Positions 33,560-44,189 of a DNA stretch of 64,000 nucleotides are shown here, piece by piece. Within the stretch, counting starts at the first letter, position 1. Every line of letters begins with the position of its first letter. The stretch lies in contig AP026547.1 in the NCBI GenBank assembly GCA_026075535.2, positions 6,386,001 to 6,450,000 of the forward strand. Direction: 5' to 3'. Source of the stretch: Tricholoma matsutake (taxonomy: Eukaryota > Basidiomycota > Agaricomycetes > Agaricales > Tricholomataceae). Under the pieces are notes generated by a model. It saw only the letters and a program-made list of their open reading frames with translations, did no database searches and was not told where the DNA came from. Made by a program: the position numbers and the translations under genes.

Positions 33560-36500
33560 GGACAAAATTACCAAAGATGTCTTCACCCAATCAATGAAAA
33601 CCCTGATTATTACTTTAACCTCTGAAGAATTACTTTCACTTTCTCCTGGAGTTTGTATGAAATGGAAGGAACAGGTCACATCACATCATATCCAGCAACC
33701 TGAAGGCAATAACGCTACAAATATTCTCAATGATGATATTTTTGTGATTGATGATCCTTATGAAACTTATATTAGCAGCCTTTGTCCTGGAGAAATTCCT
33801 GAACCTTTTATTGCAGCAAAGGAATCCCACTCCATTCGATCGGTCATTATGAACGTCAATGGCAGAAACCCAGTCAAAAGTGTTGTCGATCCTGGTTCCT
33901 CAATTATTGCAATGTCAGAAGAAGTTTGTCACGAACTTGGACTCGCCTATGATCCTTCAATATACATTCCTCTACAATTGGCTAATGATGGCATCAACTA
34001 AAGTTTAGGTTTAGCATGGAACATACCTTGCGAAGTTGGTAGTATCACCCTCTACATGCAAATCCACATCATCCAAGATCCAGCCTACAACATTCTGCTT
34101 GGACAACCGTTCAATGTTCTCACCAAAAGTACCGTCAAGAATTATCGAAACAAAGCTCAAACAATAACCATTTTCGATCTGAATTTGACACAATCTTGCG
34201 CTATTCCTACTATTCCCCAATCTAATTATTGACAAAGAGCAATTCGTGAGGATTTTCGCAACCAGAGGATAAAATCTTGGAGAATAACCAGTGTGCTCTC
34301 ATTATTTCCTTTGACCATTCTAATTCTTCTATAACTATTGAGTACACTGCGAATACTCCTGATATTGACTCCTCAAACTCTTTGAACATTCCTTTCTTTT
34401 TCTCGATCCTTGCAAACTTATATTTAATGGCTAGTGATCAGTATGCAACATTTTTATCAGCCTCGATGGCCACCCCTATGTGTGATTCTACTATCATTTC
34501 CCCTCCCGATGTTTCGTCAACCAACTCCCTATACCCAATCTTTGCAGCTCCAAAGAAGAAATAAAAACCAGTTGCACAGAAAGTTTGACCAGGTATTACA
34601 GACCTACCCAATCAATTTTGCATTATTCAAACTATCACTAGTGATCCCCTCAAAAATATGCCGAAACTCAAGCCTCATCCCCCATCGTTTATCCCATCTC
34701 CTTGATATTCACTCGAACAAAAAGCTATCATTGACAAAAATCACCCTGGTGATTTCCTATGGCCAGAAGAATGAAAGCTCATGCACGACTTTATTTGAAA
34801 TCATGAAACAGGTTTTGCATGGACCAAAAACAAATGAGGAAGCTTTCAACCCAATTTCTTCCCTCCTATTGAATTCCCTGTTGTGCCTCACACTCTTGGG
34901 TTGAACATAACATCCCTATACCTCCTGGTCTGTATGAACAGATCTGCAAAATGCTGAAGAAGAAGATAGAAGCAGGAGTATACGAGTCATCAAACTCATT
35001 GTATCAATTGTGATGGTTTTGCATTGTGAAGAAAGATGTGAAATCACTTTGAATAGCCCACAGTCTCAAGCTGCTAAACCAAGTAATGATTCAGCACTCT
35101 GGCATTGTCCCAATCCCCAAGCATTTGGCTGAACAGTTTGGGGGATGTGCTTGTGGTGGAATGTTGGACTTATATGTTGCATTCAATGAAAGGCTAGTAG
35201 CTGAATCTTCTCGAGATCTAACAACTTTCCAGACTCCATTTGGCATGCTTCAAATCATCACCCTACCAATGGGTTGGACAAACTCGGTTCCAATCTTACA
35301 CGACGATGTCACATTCATCCTACAACCTGAAGTCCCTCATGTCACAATCCCTTACATCGACAACACACCAGTTAAGGGTCCAAAATTGGAATATTGAACG
35401 ATTGGCAGATCTTATGAAACAATCACCAACAACCCAGGCATTCGACAATTTGTCTGGGAGCATTTCGGGAATTTGAATCACATAGTCCTAGTGTTTGAAG
35501 GTCCAGTCCATGGTTATGTAACAGTCTTTTGGAATTTTGAGATGTAATCTGCTTGTTAAAGCCTTACAATGTATCCTGGCATTTCAGGACTTTTTGTACA
35601 CAATGTCAATATAGGACAAAAATGTTTTGTGGTTTTTACAGAATTAAACATATCAAACACAAAACAATTTTTCCAGTTCATACATTTTTCTCAAAACCTT
35701 GGAAAATGTATACACTGGAAAAATTGTTTTATGTTTAATATGTTTAATTCTGTAAAAGCCCCTGAGGCATAATGACAAAACCTTTTCAATCATATATTGA
35801 CATTGTGTACAAAAAGTCCTGAAATGCCAGGATACGTTGTAGGGCTTTAACAAGCAGATTACATCTTAAAATTCCAAAAGACTGTTACATAACCATGGAC
35901 TGGACCTTCAAACACTACATAGTCCAATGCATGAAGTATTGCAGAGGAACATTTTTGGGTCCCAAACTCTATCTTTGTGTCCCCAAAATAATCCTTTTAG
36001 GGCATCAATGCAACATCAAAGGTTGTATGGCTGATCCTACTTGCATTGAAGCAGTTAGCAAATGGGGACCTTGTTGAAGCCTTACTGAAGTTAAAGCATT
36101 CTTAGGAGCTATTGGAGTTTGTTGTATCTTTATTCAAAATTTCACTCTACATGCTACAGTGCTGATTCACCTCACTTGAAAGGATGTTTCTTTCGAATTT
36201 GGACCAAAGCAAATCACAGCACAGGAAGATTTGAAGCAAGCCTTAATCAATTCCCCAGCAATTCGAGCAATTGACTACTCATCTCCTGCCCCAGTTATCT
36301 TATCTGTTGACACTTCGCACATCACTGTTGGTTTCTTTCTTGTGCAATGCAACCCCAACAATCCTCGAAAATGGTATTACAGTCAATTTGGCTCGATCAC
36401 GCTTAATGACTGCAAATCCCAGTTCTCGCAACCAAAACTCGAACTATACAGTCTATGTCGCACCCTTGGTGCATTTCAATTGTATTTAATAAGGGTCCGA

Positions 36501-36856
36501 AACCTTATCGTCAAAGTCAATGCAAGGTATATCAAAGGCATGCTCTCAAATCCTGATATTGCACCTAGCACTAGCATCAATTGATGGATTGTTTTGATTC
36601 TAACCTTCCATTTCATGCTAGTCCATGTTGCAGGTACACACCATGAGCCAGACAGTCTTTCATGACATCCTCGACAATCAGAAGACAATGATATCAAAGT
36701 AGAAGAAGAATTTGGAGATTGGATTGACCATCTTCACAGTTTTGTACATCAAATCAATCCTATCATGACACGCCCCTTCTCCTCCCAATGAATTTCAACA
36801 CTCGCCCTCTCCTCAGATTTCAGTAAGGGGGAGAATTTTACCTACAATGACATGCC
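33444..36856 (+). pseudogene. Gypsy-C pol remnant, part 1 (PR-RT-RNase H)
   Basis: The protease has DPG in place of DSG (VVDPGSSIIAMS, near 33890), with stops at 33999 (TAA) and 34230 (TGA). The reverse transcriptase from about 34920 keeps the LPMGWTNS region, but the active site reads YIDN where the family has YIDD. RNase H keeps LSVDTS and LELYSL; a downstream DARYI motif reads NARYI. From 35011 on the frame is continuous once the insertion 35489-35917 and one 8-bp duplication are removed. In-frame TGA codons lie at 35011, 35050, 35395, 36075, 36177, 36582, 36663, 36789 and 36858; none is TAA or TAG. Confidence 0.88.
35489..35917. mobile_element. hAT-type foldback MITE (TAGTGTTTG ends)
   Basis: 429 bp, mostly one palindrome with arms of about 200 bp, ends TAGTGTTTGAAGGTCC and the complement. 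The exact 8-bp duplication CATAGTCC is at 35481-35488 and 35918-35925. Removing the element and one duplication restores the Gypsy-C pol frame, which confirms the boundaries. Confidence 0.92.
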
Positions 36857-37109
36857 ATGAATGGAGTACTTTACACTCCCCCACCTATTCCGGTTGGATT
36901 CTGGTTTGTCTGGCCAGAATTTCCGGAATTTCTGGAATCTGGTGGAATTTTTTTTGTATGTAGTTTTCCCTATGCAGCACAATTCCAGTCGGAATAAGGA
37001 TCCAATTTACAGCCGGAATCCCCAGAATCTGACCAGACTCATCACAACAGGAATAACAGGAATAACTGGACTAACCAGAATAACCGGAATGCACGTGCTT
37101 TCCCAAATA

Positions 37110-37190
37110 AAAGTTCGACACACATCAAGAATTGAACACTTGACCTTGGGTCTGCATATGTAACAGCACGCTTAACCACTGAGCTACCAA
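37110..37190 (-). other. tRNA-like sequence, left end of M1
   Basis: On the minus strand TTGGTAGCTCAGTGGTTAAG matches a D-arm/box A. About 45 nt downstream GTGTTCAATTC matches box B with a TCAAG...CTTGA T-arm. The acceptor stem does not close well, so this is a tRNA-derived, SINE-like module and not a functional tRNA gene. Confidence 0.6.
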
Positions 37191-37439
37191 GCAATTATTC
37201 TTGGGCATACATTTAATACTTTTATTACCCAACCAAGGTACATAGTTAATCACAGCCATTAACAGAATAATTAATAAGTATGCATACGCATGACATGTGA
37301 CACGTGACTGCCAGCTCACAACCACCACCACCACTGTCGCCAACACCGCCTCCTCCTCTCCATTCTCACCACCACTGCGTGCGCACCCACCACCACCCAT
37401 TCCCACGCCCAATGCCACCATCACCACCACCTTAAAACG

Positions 37440-38040
37440 AGCCGACTGGACAGAATGTGGGCCTAAATGATGCAGATCACATCGTTTGGGGCCTAAGTAT
37501 GTTTTTTTTTGTTTGCTTCTTGTTTTTTCATACTAACTAACTTGTTTCATTTGTTTTATAGGTTCTACTTGACTGCCAGACATAACATGGGCCCAAACGA
37601 CGTGATTGGACAGAACACAGGCCCAAATGATGCAGATCACGTCGTTTGGGCCCTAAGTAAGGTTTTTTCCATTTGCTTTTTGTTTTTATAAACTAACTAA
37701 CCTTTTTTTTAGCTTTCTAGGTTATAATCTACTGGCAACGATGCCACCACTTGCAAACGAGCCAACGTGGGCCCAAATGATGCAGATTGCGTCGTTTGGG
37801 CCCTATGTAAGTTTTTTTCATTTGGTTTTTGTTTTAATAAACTAACTAACTCATTTTTTTAGTTTTCTAGGTTATAATCTACTAGTAACGATGCCACCAC
37901 CCGCAAATGAGCCAACACGGGCCCAAATGACGCAGATTGTGTCGTTTGGGCCCTATGTGAGTTTTTTTCATTCGCTTTTTGTTTTTATAAACTAACTAAT
38001 TGTAATTTATTGCTTTTTAGGTTGTATACTACTGGGGACG
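37440..38040 (+). repeat. Tandem palindrome plus intron-like units in M1
   Basis: Four units of about 110-165 bp. Each has a palindrome GGGCCCAAAYGA...TCGTTTGGGCCC (37460, 37611, 37769, 37919). The palindrome is followed by a donor-like GTAAGT/GTATG/GTGAG, a T-rich tract, the branch-like ACTAACTAAC and an acceptor TAG before GTT[CA]TA. A short frame across two of the palindromic segments begins MPP and contains ANEPT and QIxSFGPY. Whether these are real exons is inference. Confidence 0.65.
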
Positions 38041-38311
38041 ACCTGCCACAACGAAAAACGCGCAACCCATGCCCATGCCCACCCGATCCCCTCCTCCCCA
38101 TTCAAATGGGATGTGAGGCTGTCGACACGGGCTAGGAGGGTGCAGAGGGATGCCAGGAGACCCCAGAAGGGGGGTACCTGCCTAGTAAGCACCCACCAAC
38201 TTCTGTACTCGTGCCATGTCGCACTGATGCACCCAAACCCCCCCCCCCCCCCCAAAAAAAAAGAAAAAAACAGAAATCCAGACAGGGGACAACAGCGATG
38301 AACAACGACAA

Positions 38312-38625
38312 GCCACCCACCCCCAGCCTCATGAGCAACTGCTCATGGGGTGGATCGTGGGTGGAATGACGCCCAGGCGCAGGGACAGGAGACAACAACG
38401 ACACACCACCCGCCCCCAGCCTCATGAGCAACTGCTCATGGGGTGGATCGCAGGTGGAACGACAACGATGACAAGCCACCCACCCCCAGCCTCATGAGCA
38501 ACTGCTCGTGGGGTGGAATGTGGGTGGAACGGTGCCCAGGTGCAGGGATAGGAGATGACAACGCACCACCCACCCCCAGCCTCACGAGCAACTGCTTGTG
38601 GGGTGGATCGTGGGTGGAAGGACAG
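38312..38625 (+). repeat. Four copies of an ATGAGCAACTGCTCAT repeat in M1
   Basis: About 80-bp units, each with CCACCC.CCCCCAGCCTCATGAG...CTGCTCATGGGGTGGA, at about 38312, 38404, 38474 and 38563. The core CATGAGCAACTGCTCATG is nearly palindromic. M2 has the same units inverted at 44190-44440. Confidence 0.8.
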
Positions 38626-38641
38626 ACAATGGTGGGGTCGT

Positions 38642-38907
38642 GTCCCCTCCCCCTCCCCCACACTTTGTGTTGGGAGGGATTTTTTTTGTACTTTTAATTA
38701 TTTATTAGTATTGTGCCCCCCCTCCCCCGTTTTGTGTGGGGAGGGATTTTTTTCTTCATGTTTTTACCTCCCCCCTCGCGTTCGGCGCGAGGGGTTAGCT
38801 TTTTATGTATATAAATAAAACTCCCTCTCGCATCTTGTGAGAGGGAGGATTTTTTGTTTATCTATGTAATCACAATCATCCCCACTCCCTCGCATTCAAT
38901 GTGAGGG
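38642..38907 (+). repeat. Array of five hairpins in M1
   Basis: Stem-loops at about 38642-38678, 38716-38746, 38774-38793, 38821-38847 and 38887-38907. All are of the form CTCCC..CGC-loop-GCG..GGGAG, with loops such as TTCGG, ATCTT and TTCAA. Stem sequences differ between copies while pairing is kept. The first, second and fourth are followed by runs of 6-8 Ts, like intrinsic terminators or Pol III stops. Confidence 0.7.
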
Positions 38908-38998
38908 ATGTGGTTAATTATAAAAATTTGATCTTTCACTACTCTGAAAAAAATTAGAGTGTCATGAATAAACATTATATTACTATCTAATAATTCTC

Positions 38999-39086
38999 CT
39001 GTGGCTCAACTGGTTGAGCACACATGTTTGGTTTGTCATGTGATCACTCTAATCAAGATGTCTTGAGTTCAATCCTTACTCTGCAC
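38999..39086 (+). other. tRNA-like sequence, right end of M1
   Basis: TGGCTCAACTGGTTGAGCA (39002-39020) matches box A with a closed D-arm. GAGTTCAATCC (39065-39075) matches box B. The spacing of 45 nt is right for a Pol III internal promoter. M2 has the same module at 43628-43700 in reverse. Confidence 0.65.
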
Positions 39087-39200
39087 AAATATATTTTGTA
39101 GGCACTTTGACAACTTAAGACTTGAAATTTGACTATCCATTAGGGTATATACTCTAAGTTGAGGATCTGGAGTAACCAGAATCTGGTTGGAATAACCGGA

Positions 39201-39460
39201 ATAACTGGACTATGACTGGAATAACTGGACTCCAATCGGAATAACTGGACTCTGACCGGAATAACTGGACTCTGACCGGAATAACTGGACTCTGACCAGA
39301 ATAACTGGACTCTGACCGGAATAACTGGACTCTGACCGGAATAACTGGACTCCAACCAGAATAATTGGACTCCAACCAGAATAACTGGACTCCAACCGGA
39401 ATAACTGGACTCCAACCAGAATAACTGGACTCCGACTGGAATAACTGGACTCCAACCGGA
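39201..39460 (+). repeat. Thirteen 20-bp subterminal iterons of M1
   Basis: Units ATAACTGGACTCCAACCGGA, varying mainly at the CCAACC positions (TCTGACC, TCCAATC), in perfect 20-bp register. The last unit runs into the terminal repeat. They are likely transposase-binding iterons; this is inferred from position. Confidence 0.85.
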
Positions 39461-39486
39461 ATAGGTGGGGGAGGGTAAATTACAGC

Positions 39487-40876
39487 ACGAATGAACAATG
39501 CAAAAAAGGACGATGAATGATTACTTTGCATTCGAAAATGGTTAGATGATTTGGTACGACCCCCAGACTTATCAGATTCTGAATACACTACTTTCATATA
39601 CTGCACTGATTTCTTCTTAGATTCAGGCAAACTATGGAGAAAGGACTCCCACGGAGCTCACAAGATCATCGCAATCCCCGAACATTGTCTTGAAATAATT
39701 TGTGCAGCACACAATGATATTGGTCACAAGATGATTTCCACTATGAAATCTGTCATTGCCCTACAATTTTGGTGGCCTAACATGAAAGCCGACATCACAT
39801 GGTTTATCTGTACCTGCCACCTCTGCCAGATTCAACAAACTTGAAATCTTCTTATCCCACCTACAGTCACAACACCAGCACCACTTTTTGGCAAAGTCTA
39901 CATTGACACAATGCAAATGCCCCCATCAAACGGATTTGAGTATATCATTCAAGGTCAATGTTCATTAACAGCCCATCCAGAATGGCAAAAGCTTCAATGC
40001 AAAAATGCCATGACACTCGGTGATTGGATCTTTGAAGACGTCATTTGTTGATGGGGATCTCTATATGAAATTGTCACTGATAATGGCTCTGCATTTGTTG
40101 CAGCAATGGAGTATCTTGCAAAATGATACCATATTAACCACATCTGAATTAGCAGATACAATTCTCGTGCCAATGGACTCGTCAAATGAGCCCACTTTGA
40201 CATTCGACAATTGCTATTCAAAGCAGTCAATGGAGATCAGAGCAAATGGTTGGCCGGCACACACTCTGTGTTTTGGGCAGAACAAGTTATGGTTCATAGA
40301 CGCATGGGTTGTTCTCCTTACTTCGCAGTTACAGAATTGCATCCCCTCATCCCACTCGACATCTCTGAAGCTATGTATTTGCAGCCCCCTCCAAATTCAA
40401 TACTCTTGACAACCAATCTTATTGCATGACAAGCTATTGCTTTGCAAAAATGTTTGATCGACCTTGAAATTCTTTATTCGAAGGTTCTTTTGGCACGTCT
40501 CAAAGCAGCGAAATGATTTGAACAAGTCCACCAGTGGACTGTCAAAGATTACAACTTCACAAAAGGTGATTTAGTGCTACTTTGAAACACACAGATTGAG
40601 AAGTCCCTCAATCGCAAGATGCGACCTCGATACTTAGGTCCCCTCATCGTCATTGATTGAAACTATGGAGGAGCCTACATCCTTTGTGAACTCGATGGAT
40701 CAGTACTCCATCGGCCTGTTGCCACATTTTGGCTTCTGCCATACCTAGCTCAAAAATTGATTCCACTCCCTCCAAATTTCCTCAACATCAACTCAGAATG
40801 TCTCGAAACACTTCGAAAAACTTTGAACATTGATGAAGATATTCCCAAAGACATTCTGGACTTCAAAGACAATTAA
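39487..40876 (+). pseudogene. Gypsy-C pol remnant, part 2 (integrase)
   Basis: Continues the frame of part 1 after M1. The integrase zinc finger (H near 39685, H near 39726, CxxC near 39815) is followed by a core with D (YIDTM) and D (VTDNG). The third catalytic residue reads K in NSRANGLVK, where E is expected. In-frame TGA codons are at 39518, 39842, 40049, 40124, 40145, 40187, 40427, 40514, 40583 and 40658; the natural end is TAA at 40874-40876. No chromodomain is seen. Confidence 0.9.
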
Positions 40877-41125
40877 TTATTCTCTTTTCCTTGTTCACAA
40901 TTACTTACCTATGACTTTGATTTCTTTTAGTGTACAATGCAAGTTGCGATATCGCATTATAGCGTGGTCACGCAAACTCCAAAAGTTTTTTTTTGGCCAT
41001 GATGATCTACTGAGCCTTTCCCTTATTTTCTCTATTTCTTTTACTTTTCTTATTGCTACTTTTTGAGACTCATGAAATATTATTTTCAAACAAAAAAAAA
41101 GAAATACTATGAAGTTTTTTCTACT

Positions 41126-42417
41126 CTACTCCTCCATCATAGCCTCTAAAAGCTCTATTTCCCTTCCTAGAACTTCCATCTCCACTTTCTTCTGCACCAA
41201 CTTCGCCGCAAGCATACAATGATGAACAACCCATTTGTCACTAACCACCTTGACCTCTTCATTCGATGGCACCTCCTTCGACTTGCCTTTCCCTTTTGTT
41301 GACCGCTTCTTGTCCTTCGATCTCGTCTTTGATGGTGTTGAAGGCCCTGCAGCCATCTCCTCTGCCTTGACAGGCCCCACAACTCAAATTCGAAGTGCTA
41401 AAACAACCCAAACAAAAGGTTAGAGAAGTTTGGAAAATGTCTGAACAAATTTCATACCTGGCTTTGACTGTGAAACACCTCTCACAGCCCCAAACTTTCT
41501 CCCCTCACCTTTTTGAAGCCCTTTCCTCGATACCCCTTCCCAATAACACCCCTGCAACGCCTCTGTGCACTTGACGCACTTCGGGGCTCCTTCTTTGATG
41601 ACACAGTGTGGCTGGGATTTGAACCCAGCACATTGATCGCACTACAAAATTGTTAGCAATCCGAAAAACCTTCGAAGGAAAATGAAACACTTACCAGACC
41701 CTTGAAATTGAGCAGTCTGCTTGTCGCAAACTTTGCCCGCTTTGCCTCCACTGCATCCTCACCAAGTTTGTCCTCCCCATCCTCACCTGCCTTGAGCTCC
41801 ACTACCTTTCATTTCGCCACCCTCACCATGGGCAGCTTGCTCTCCCCCTCCTCTTTGTCCTCCTCCCCAGCCTCTGCCCTCTTGATCGCTCTCACCTCTG
41901 CTGCCAGCTCCACATTTCATGGCTGCAATTCCTCTTTTGACAACATTTTAGCATGAAACGCAGCAAGAGCTGCATTTTGAGTGTCTCCTAACACCCCCTT
42001 TTGAGCCTCGATCTTGGCCTTCTTTGTGTCTTCCTCTGCCCTTTGAGCCTCCTCCTCCTCCTCCCAAACCTGTCTTGCTTCCTCTGCCCTTCGCTCCTGC
42101 TCTACTTGCTCACTCAAGTCTATAAACAAAAGTTCCCCTCCCCACGAAAGCCATTCACATTGAGCCGTCAGTTTAAAAAGCTCGAAAACCTCATTGATGT
42201 CCTTTTGTATCACCCAGGTCATCTGCCACTTCATCATATTCCACCTGAACATATCATGTTAGCATTCTCAAATATCAAATGAAAACTGGAAACTTACCAT
42301 TCACTCACAAAAACCTTTTCCCCATATCTTGAAGTCGAGATCCTCCACGATACTGGCCTCAGGCATTGTTTTTGCGTAGTTGAGGACCCCATTTTGCAGT
42401 TCAGTGAGTAGAGACAT
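41126..42417 (-). pseudogene. Spliced antisense gene of Gypsy-C: cysteine cluster and coiled coil
   Basis: Four exons on the minus strand: 42417-42298, 42244-41695, 41641-41458, 41397-41126. The introns are 53, 53 and 60 bp. All begin GTAAGT or GTATG, contain GCTAAC or TCTAAC, and end CAG or TAG. Phases agree at introns 2 and 3; exon 1 needs a 1-nt correction near its end. Exon 2 encodes a tryptophan-rich start (EVFELFKL) then a Glu/Arg/Ala coiled coil. Exon 3 has C-x2-C-x9-C-x8-C-x2-C-x6-C, which resembles a zinc-binding cluster. Exon 4 has a basic Ser/Lys stretch and a final helix. The four internal stops are TGA at likely Arg codons. No function is known; it may be a captured host gene. 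Confidence 0.75.
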
Positions 42418-42563
42418 GATGTGGGCAAATTTGAATGATGGGGGTGGTGGTTTTCAAGGGAGGCAGGTGTTTCAGCATTGTTTACATTTTCAACATGACC
42501 TCATGATCGTCACATGACTCAATCGGCTGACTGGGACAGTCAGGATCTCAGTAAGGGGGAGGA

Positions 42564-42622
42564 TGATAGGTCCACTTTGCGGATTCAGCTCAGAAAATGT
42601 TTCCACATATTACAGTCAACTC
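42564..42622 (+). repeat. Gypsy-C 3' LTR, first part
   Basis: Matches the first 59 bp of the 5' LTR. It is interrupted after AACTC by Gypsy-D and continues at 52079. Confidence 0.9.
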
Positions 42623-42804
42623 TGTAATCTCAGAGAGATTCACTAGACAGAAGACACAGAGACAGAATGAGCAGAAGTTGAAGTAAGACTCTAGAGTATG
42701 AGACAGACAGATGGTAGTGGTGATGATCAGAGATTGGGTAAGGTTCAGTGAGGCTGAAGTATGAGGCCTTTGGTAAATAAGCACAAACAAGGAACATCCT
42801 TACA
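42623..42804 (-). repeat. Gypsy-D 3' LTR
   Basis: 182 bp. It lacks the 7 bp AGATCTA-like stretch present in the other copy near 51940. Confidence 0.93.
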
Positions 42805-42939
42805 CCCTCCCCCTCCATCGAAAATAAAAGAAAGTCCATGAAGGAGAAGAAGGTATGTAAAAAGGGCACGAGCACGGGTGCATGAAAAACCCAACGTGGG
42901 GAAAAGCTACTGGTTGGCATGTGAAAGTGAAAAGAGCTA

Positions 42940-43452
42940 CCTAAGGTAAAACATTGTTCTTCCGAGCTGACCAAATGTCCAGTGCTTCACAGTCTTTGAG
43001 TTCACATCCAGGGAGCCAATGGTCTTCTTCAGGGCCATAACCATGCCAATGTACTAGATACTGGATGCCTCATCCATGCTTCCGTTCCTCCAGGATTCTG
43101 TCGACAGTGTATTCTTCGTGCAAGTCAATCAGGACCGCTGGAGGTTTTTGAAGTTTGCATCCTGGAAAAAGTTCTTTATCATTCTCAATGAAGGGTAGAG
43201 CCTGCAACATGTGAAATGTGGGAAAGGTGTTGGGGTGATTGGGCATGTCAACAGTGATGGTGGAAAGTTGTGGAGTCGTTTTGGTCATGAGGTACACATC
43301 ATACTGAGGATGAATTTGGTGAGATGGAGTTTGCCTTTTGCCTTGTATTCTCATTGTCTGTGCAAAGTAGATAAGACCACCCTGTTTCCTTTCTCGAAAG
43401 GAAAATCATTAGATCGATGCTCATTTGCAGAGAGAGATTGTGAGATCTTAGC
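42940..43452 (-). pseudogene. Gypsy-D integrase C-terminus and chromodomain
   Basis: From 43452 down: the SAKISQSLSANEHR region, a GPY-like segment, then the chromodomain (EYTVDRILEERKHG, stop, GIQYLVHWHGYG, then WLPGCELKDCEALDIW). The stop near 43068 is TGA where arginine is usual. The upstream part lies beyond M2 at 45640-45881. Confidence 0.85.
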
Positions 43453-43627
43453 AGAACTTTACACTCCCCCACAGAGTCCTGGAGGAATCCAGTGGGACTC
43501 ACCAGGATTCCTGGTACATTGTAGTACCCGAAGTCAAACCATAATGGAAAGTCAATTTGATATCTTACAAGTTTCAAGTGCTTCGGACTTCATGAATTTC
43601 ACAAAGTGCCTACAAAACAGATATGTT

Positions 43628-43700
43628 CAGAGCAGGGATTGAACTCTAGACCTCATGATCATGGATCACATGACAAACCAAACAAGCCAGTTGAGCCACA
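43628..43700 (-). other. tRNA-like sequence, left end of M2
   Basis: On the minus strand TGGCTCAACTGGC (box A region) and GAGTTCAATCCC (box B) correspond to the right-hand tRNA-like module of M1, embedded in the same CTCCTGTGGCTCAACTGG context. Confidence 0.6.
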
Positions 43701-43825
43701 GGAGAATTATTAGTTGCTAATATAAAGTGTATTTATGCACTCAAACTCAAACCTAAACCCAGGTATTTGTCTCTTGAAGCTCACAATTAAGATCAAACAA
43801 AATTTATTAACTACATTGCTTGCAT

Positions 43826-44060
43826 CTCATCATGTGAGGGATACACATTTAAAAAAAGACCTCCCTCACACCTTGTGCGAGGGGGAGTCCTACCAATATT
43901 TACATATAAAACTAATCTCCCCCCACGTTGAACATGAGGGGAGCACTACAATTATAAAGAAAAAGAAAGAAAAACCCCTCACCCACGTAAAATGCGGGGG
44001 AGGGGGAAGGCATTACCATAAATAAAAATTGAAAAAACTGCCCCACGCAAAATGCAGGGG
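43826..44060 (-). repeat. Array of five hairpins in M2
   Basis: Stem-loops near 43826-43840, 43861-43887, 43917-43943, 43974-44007 and 44041-44060, equivalent to the five of M1. The sequences of the stems have diverged from M1 and from each other, but each still folds, with G-T pairs allowed. Confidence 0.65.
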
Positions 44061-44189
44061 CAGCCTGGTGGGGGTTCATCGTCATGCGTGGGCCCTGCTC
44101 CTGTTGTCCTTGGCCACTGATGGGGCTGGACGTGGGTGGTGTGTCGTTCAGTGGGTGAGGCTGGGGCCTGCGGGGTCTGTTTGCTGTGC

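Larger units (their letters stand above)
36865..39486 (+). mobile_element. Modular element M1 (2622 bp, 8-bp TSD)
   Basis: Ends AGTACTTTACACTCCCCCAC and, read inward from the right, GCTGTAATTTACCCTCCCCCAC, followed on both sides by CTATTCCGGTTGGA. The target copies are ATGAATGG (36857-36864) and ACGAATGA (39487-39494). Subtracting 2630 bp keeps the Gypsy-C pol frame, which fixes the boundaries. Inside, in order: GGAATAACTGG iterons, a tRNA-like sequence, CCACCACC-rich DNA, tandem palindrome/intron-like units, four CTCATGAGCAACTGCTCATG repeats, five hairpins with T runs, a second tRNA-like sequence and thirteen 20-bp iterons. No transposase is present. An 8-bp duplication fits hAT or KDZ transposases; which one is open. 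Confidence 0.88.

Noticed and set aside
39201..39460. CRISPR-like array of 20-bp units
   Set aside because: Units are contiguous with no spacers and run into the terminal repeat of M1; they are subterminal iterons.
39140..39630. Minus-strand ORFs of up to 158 codons over the 20-bp iterons
   Set aside because: They are simple translations of the repeat (SSYSGWSPVI-type units) open in all frames by chance.
32096..40876. TGA reassigned to a sense codon (alternative genetic code)
   Set aside because: All stops being TGA suggested this, but TGA lies at arginine positions, one target-duplication pair shows CGA against TGA at the same codon, and younger elements use CGA normally.
42298..42417. Exon 1 of the antisense gene as exactly in frame
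   Set aside because: Its length leaves a 1-nt mismatch with exon 2; reported as needing a frameshift instead.
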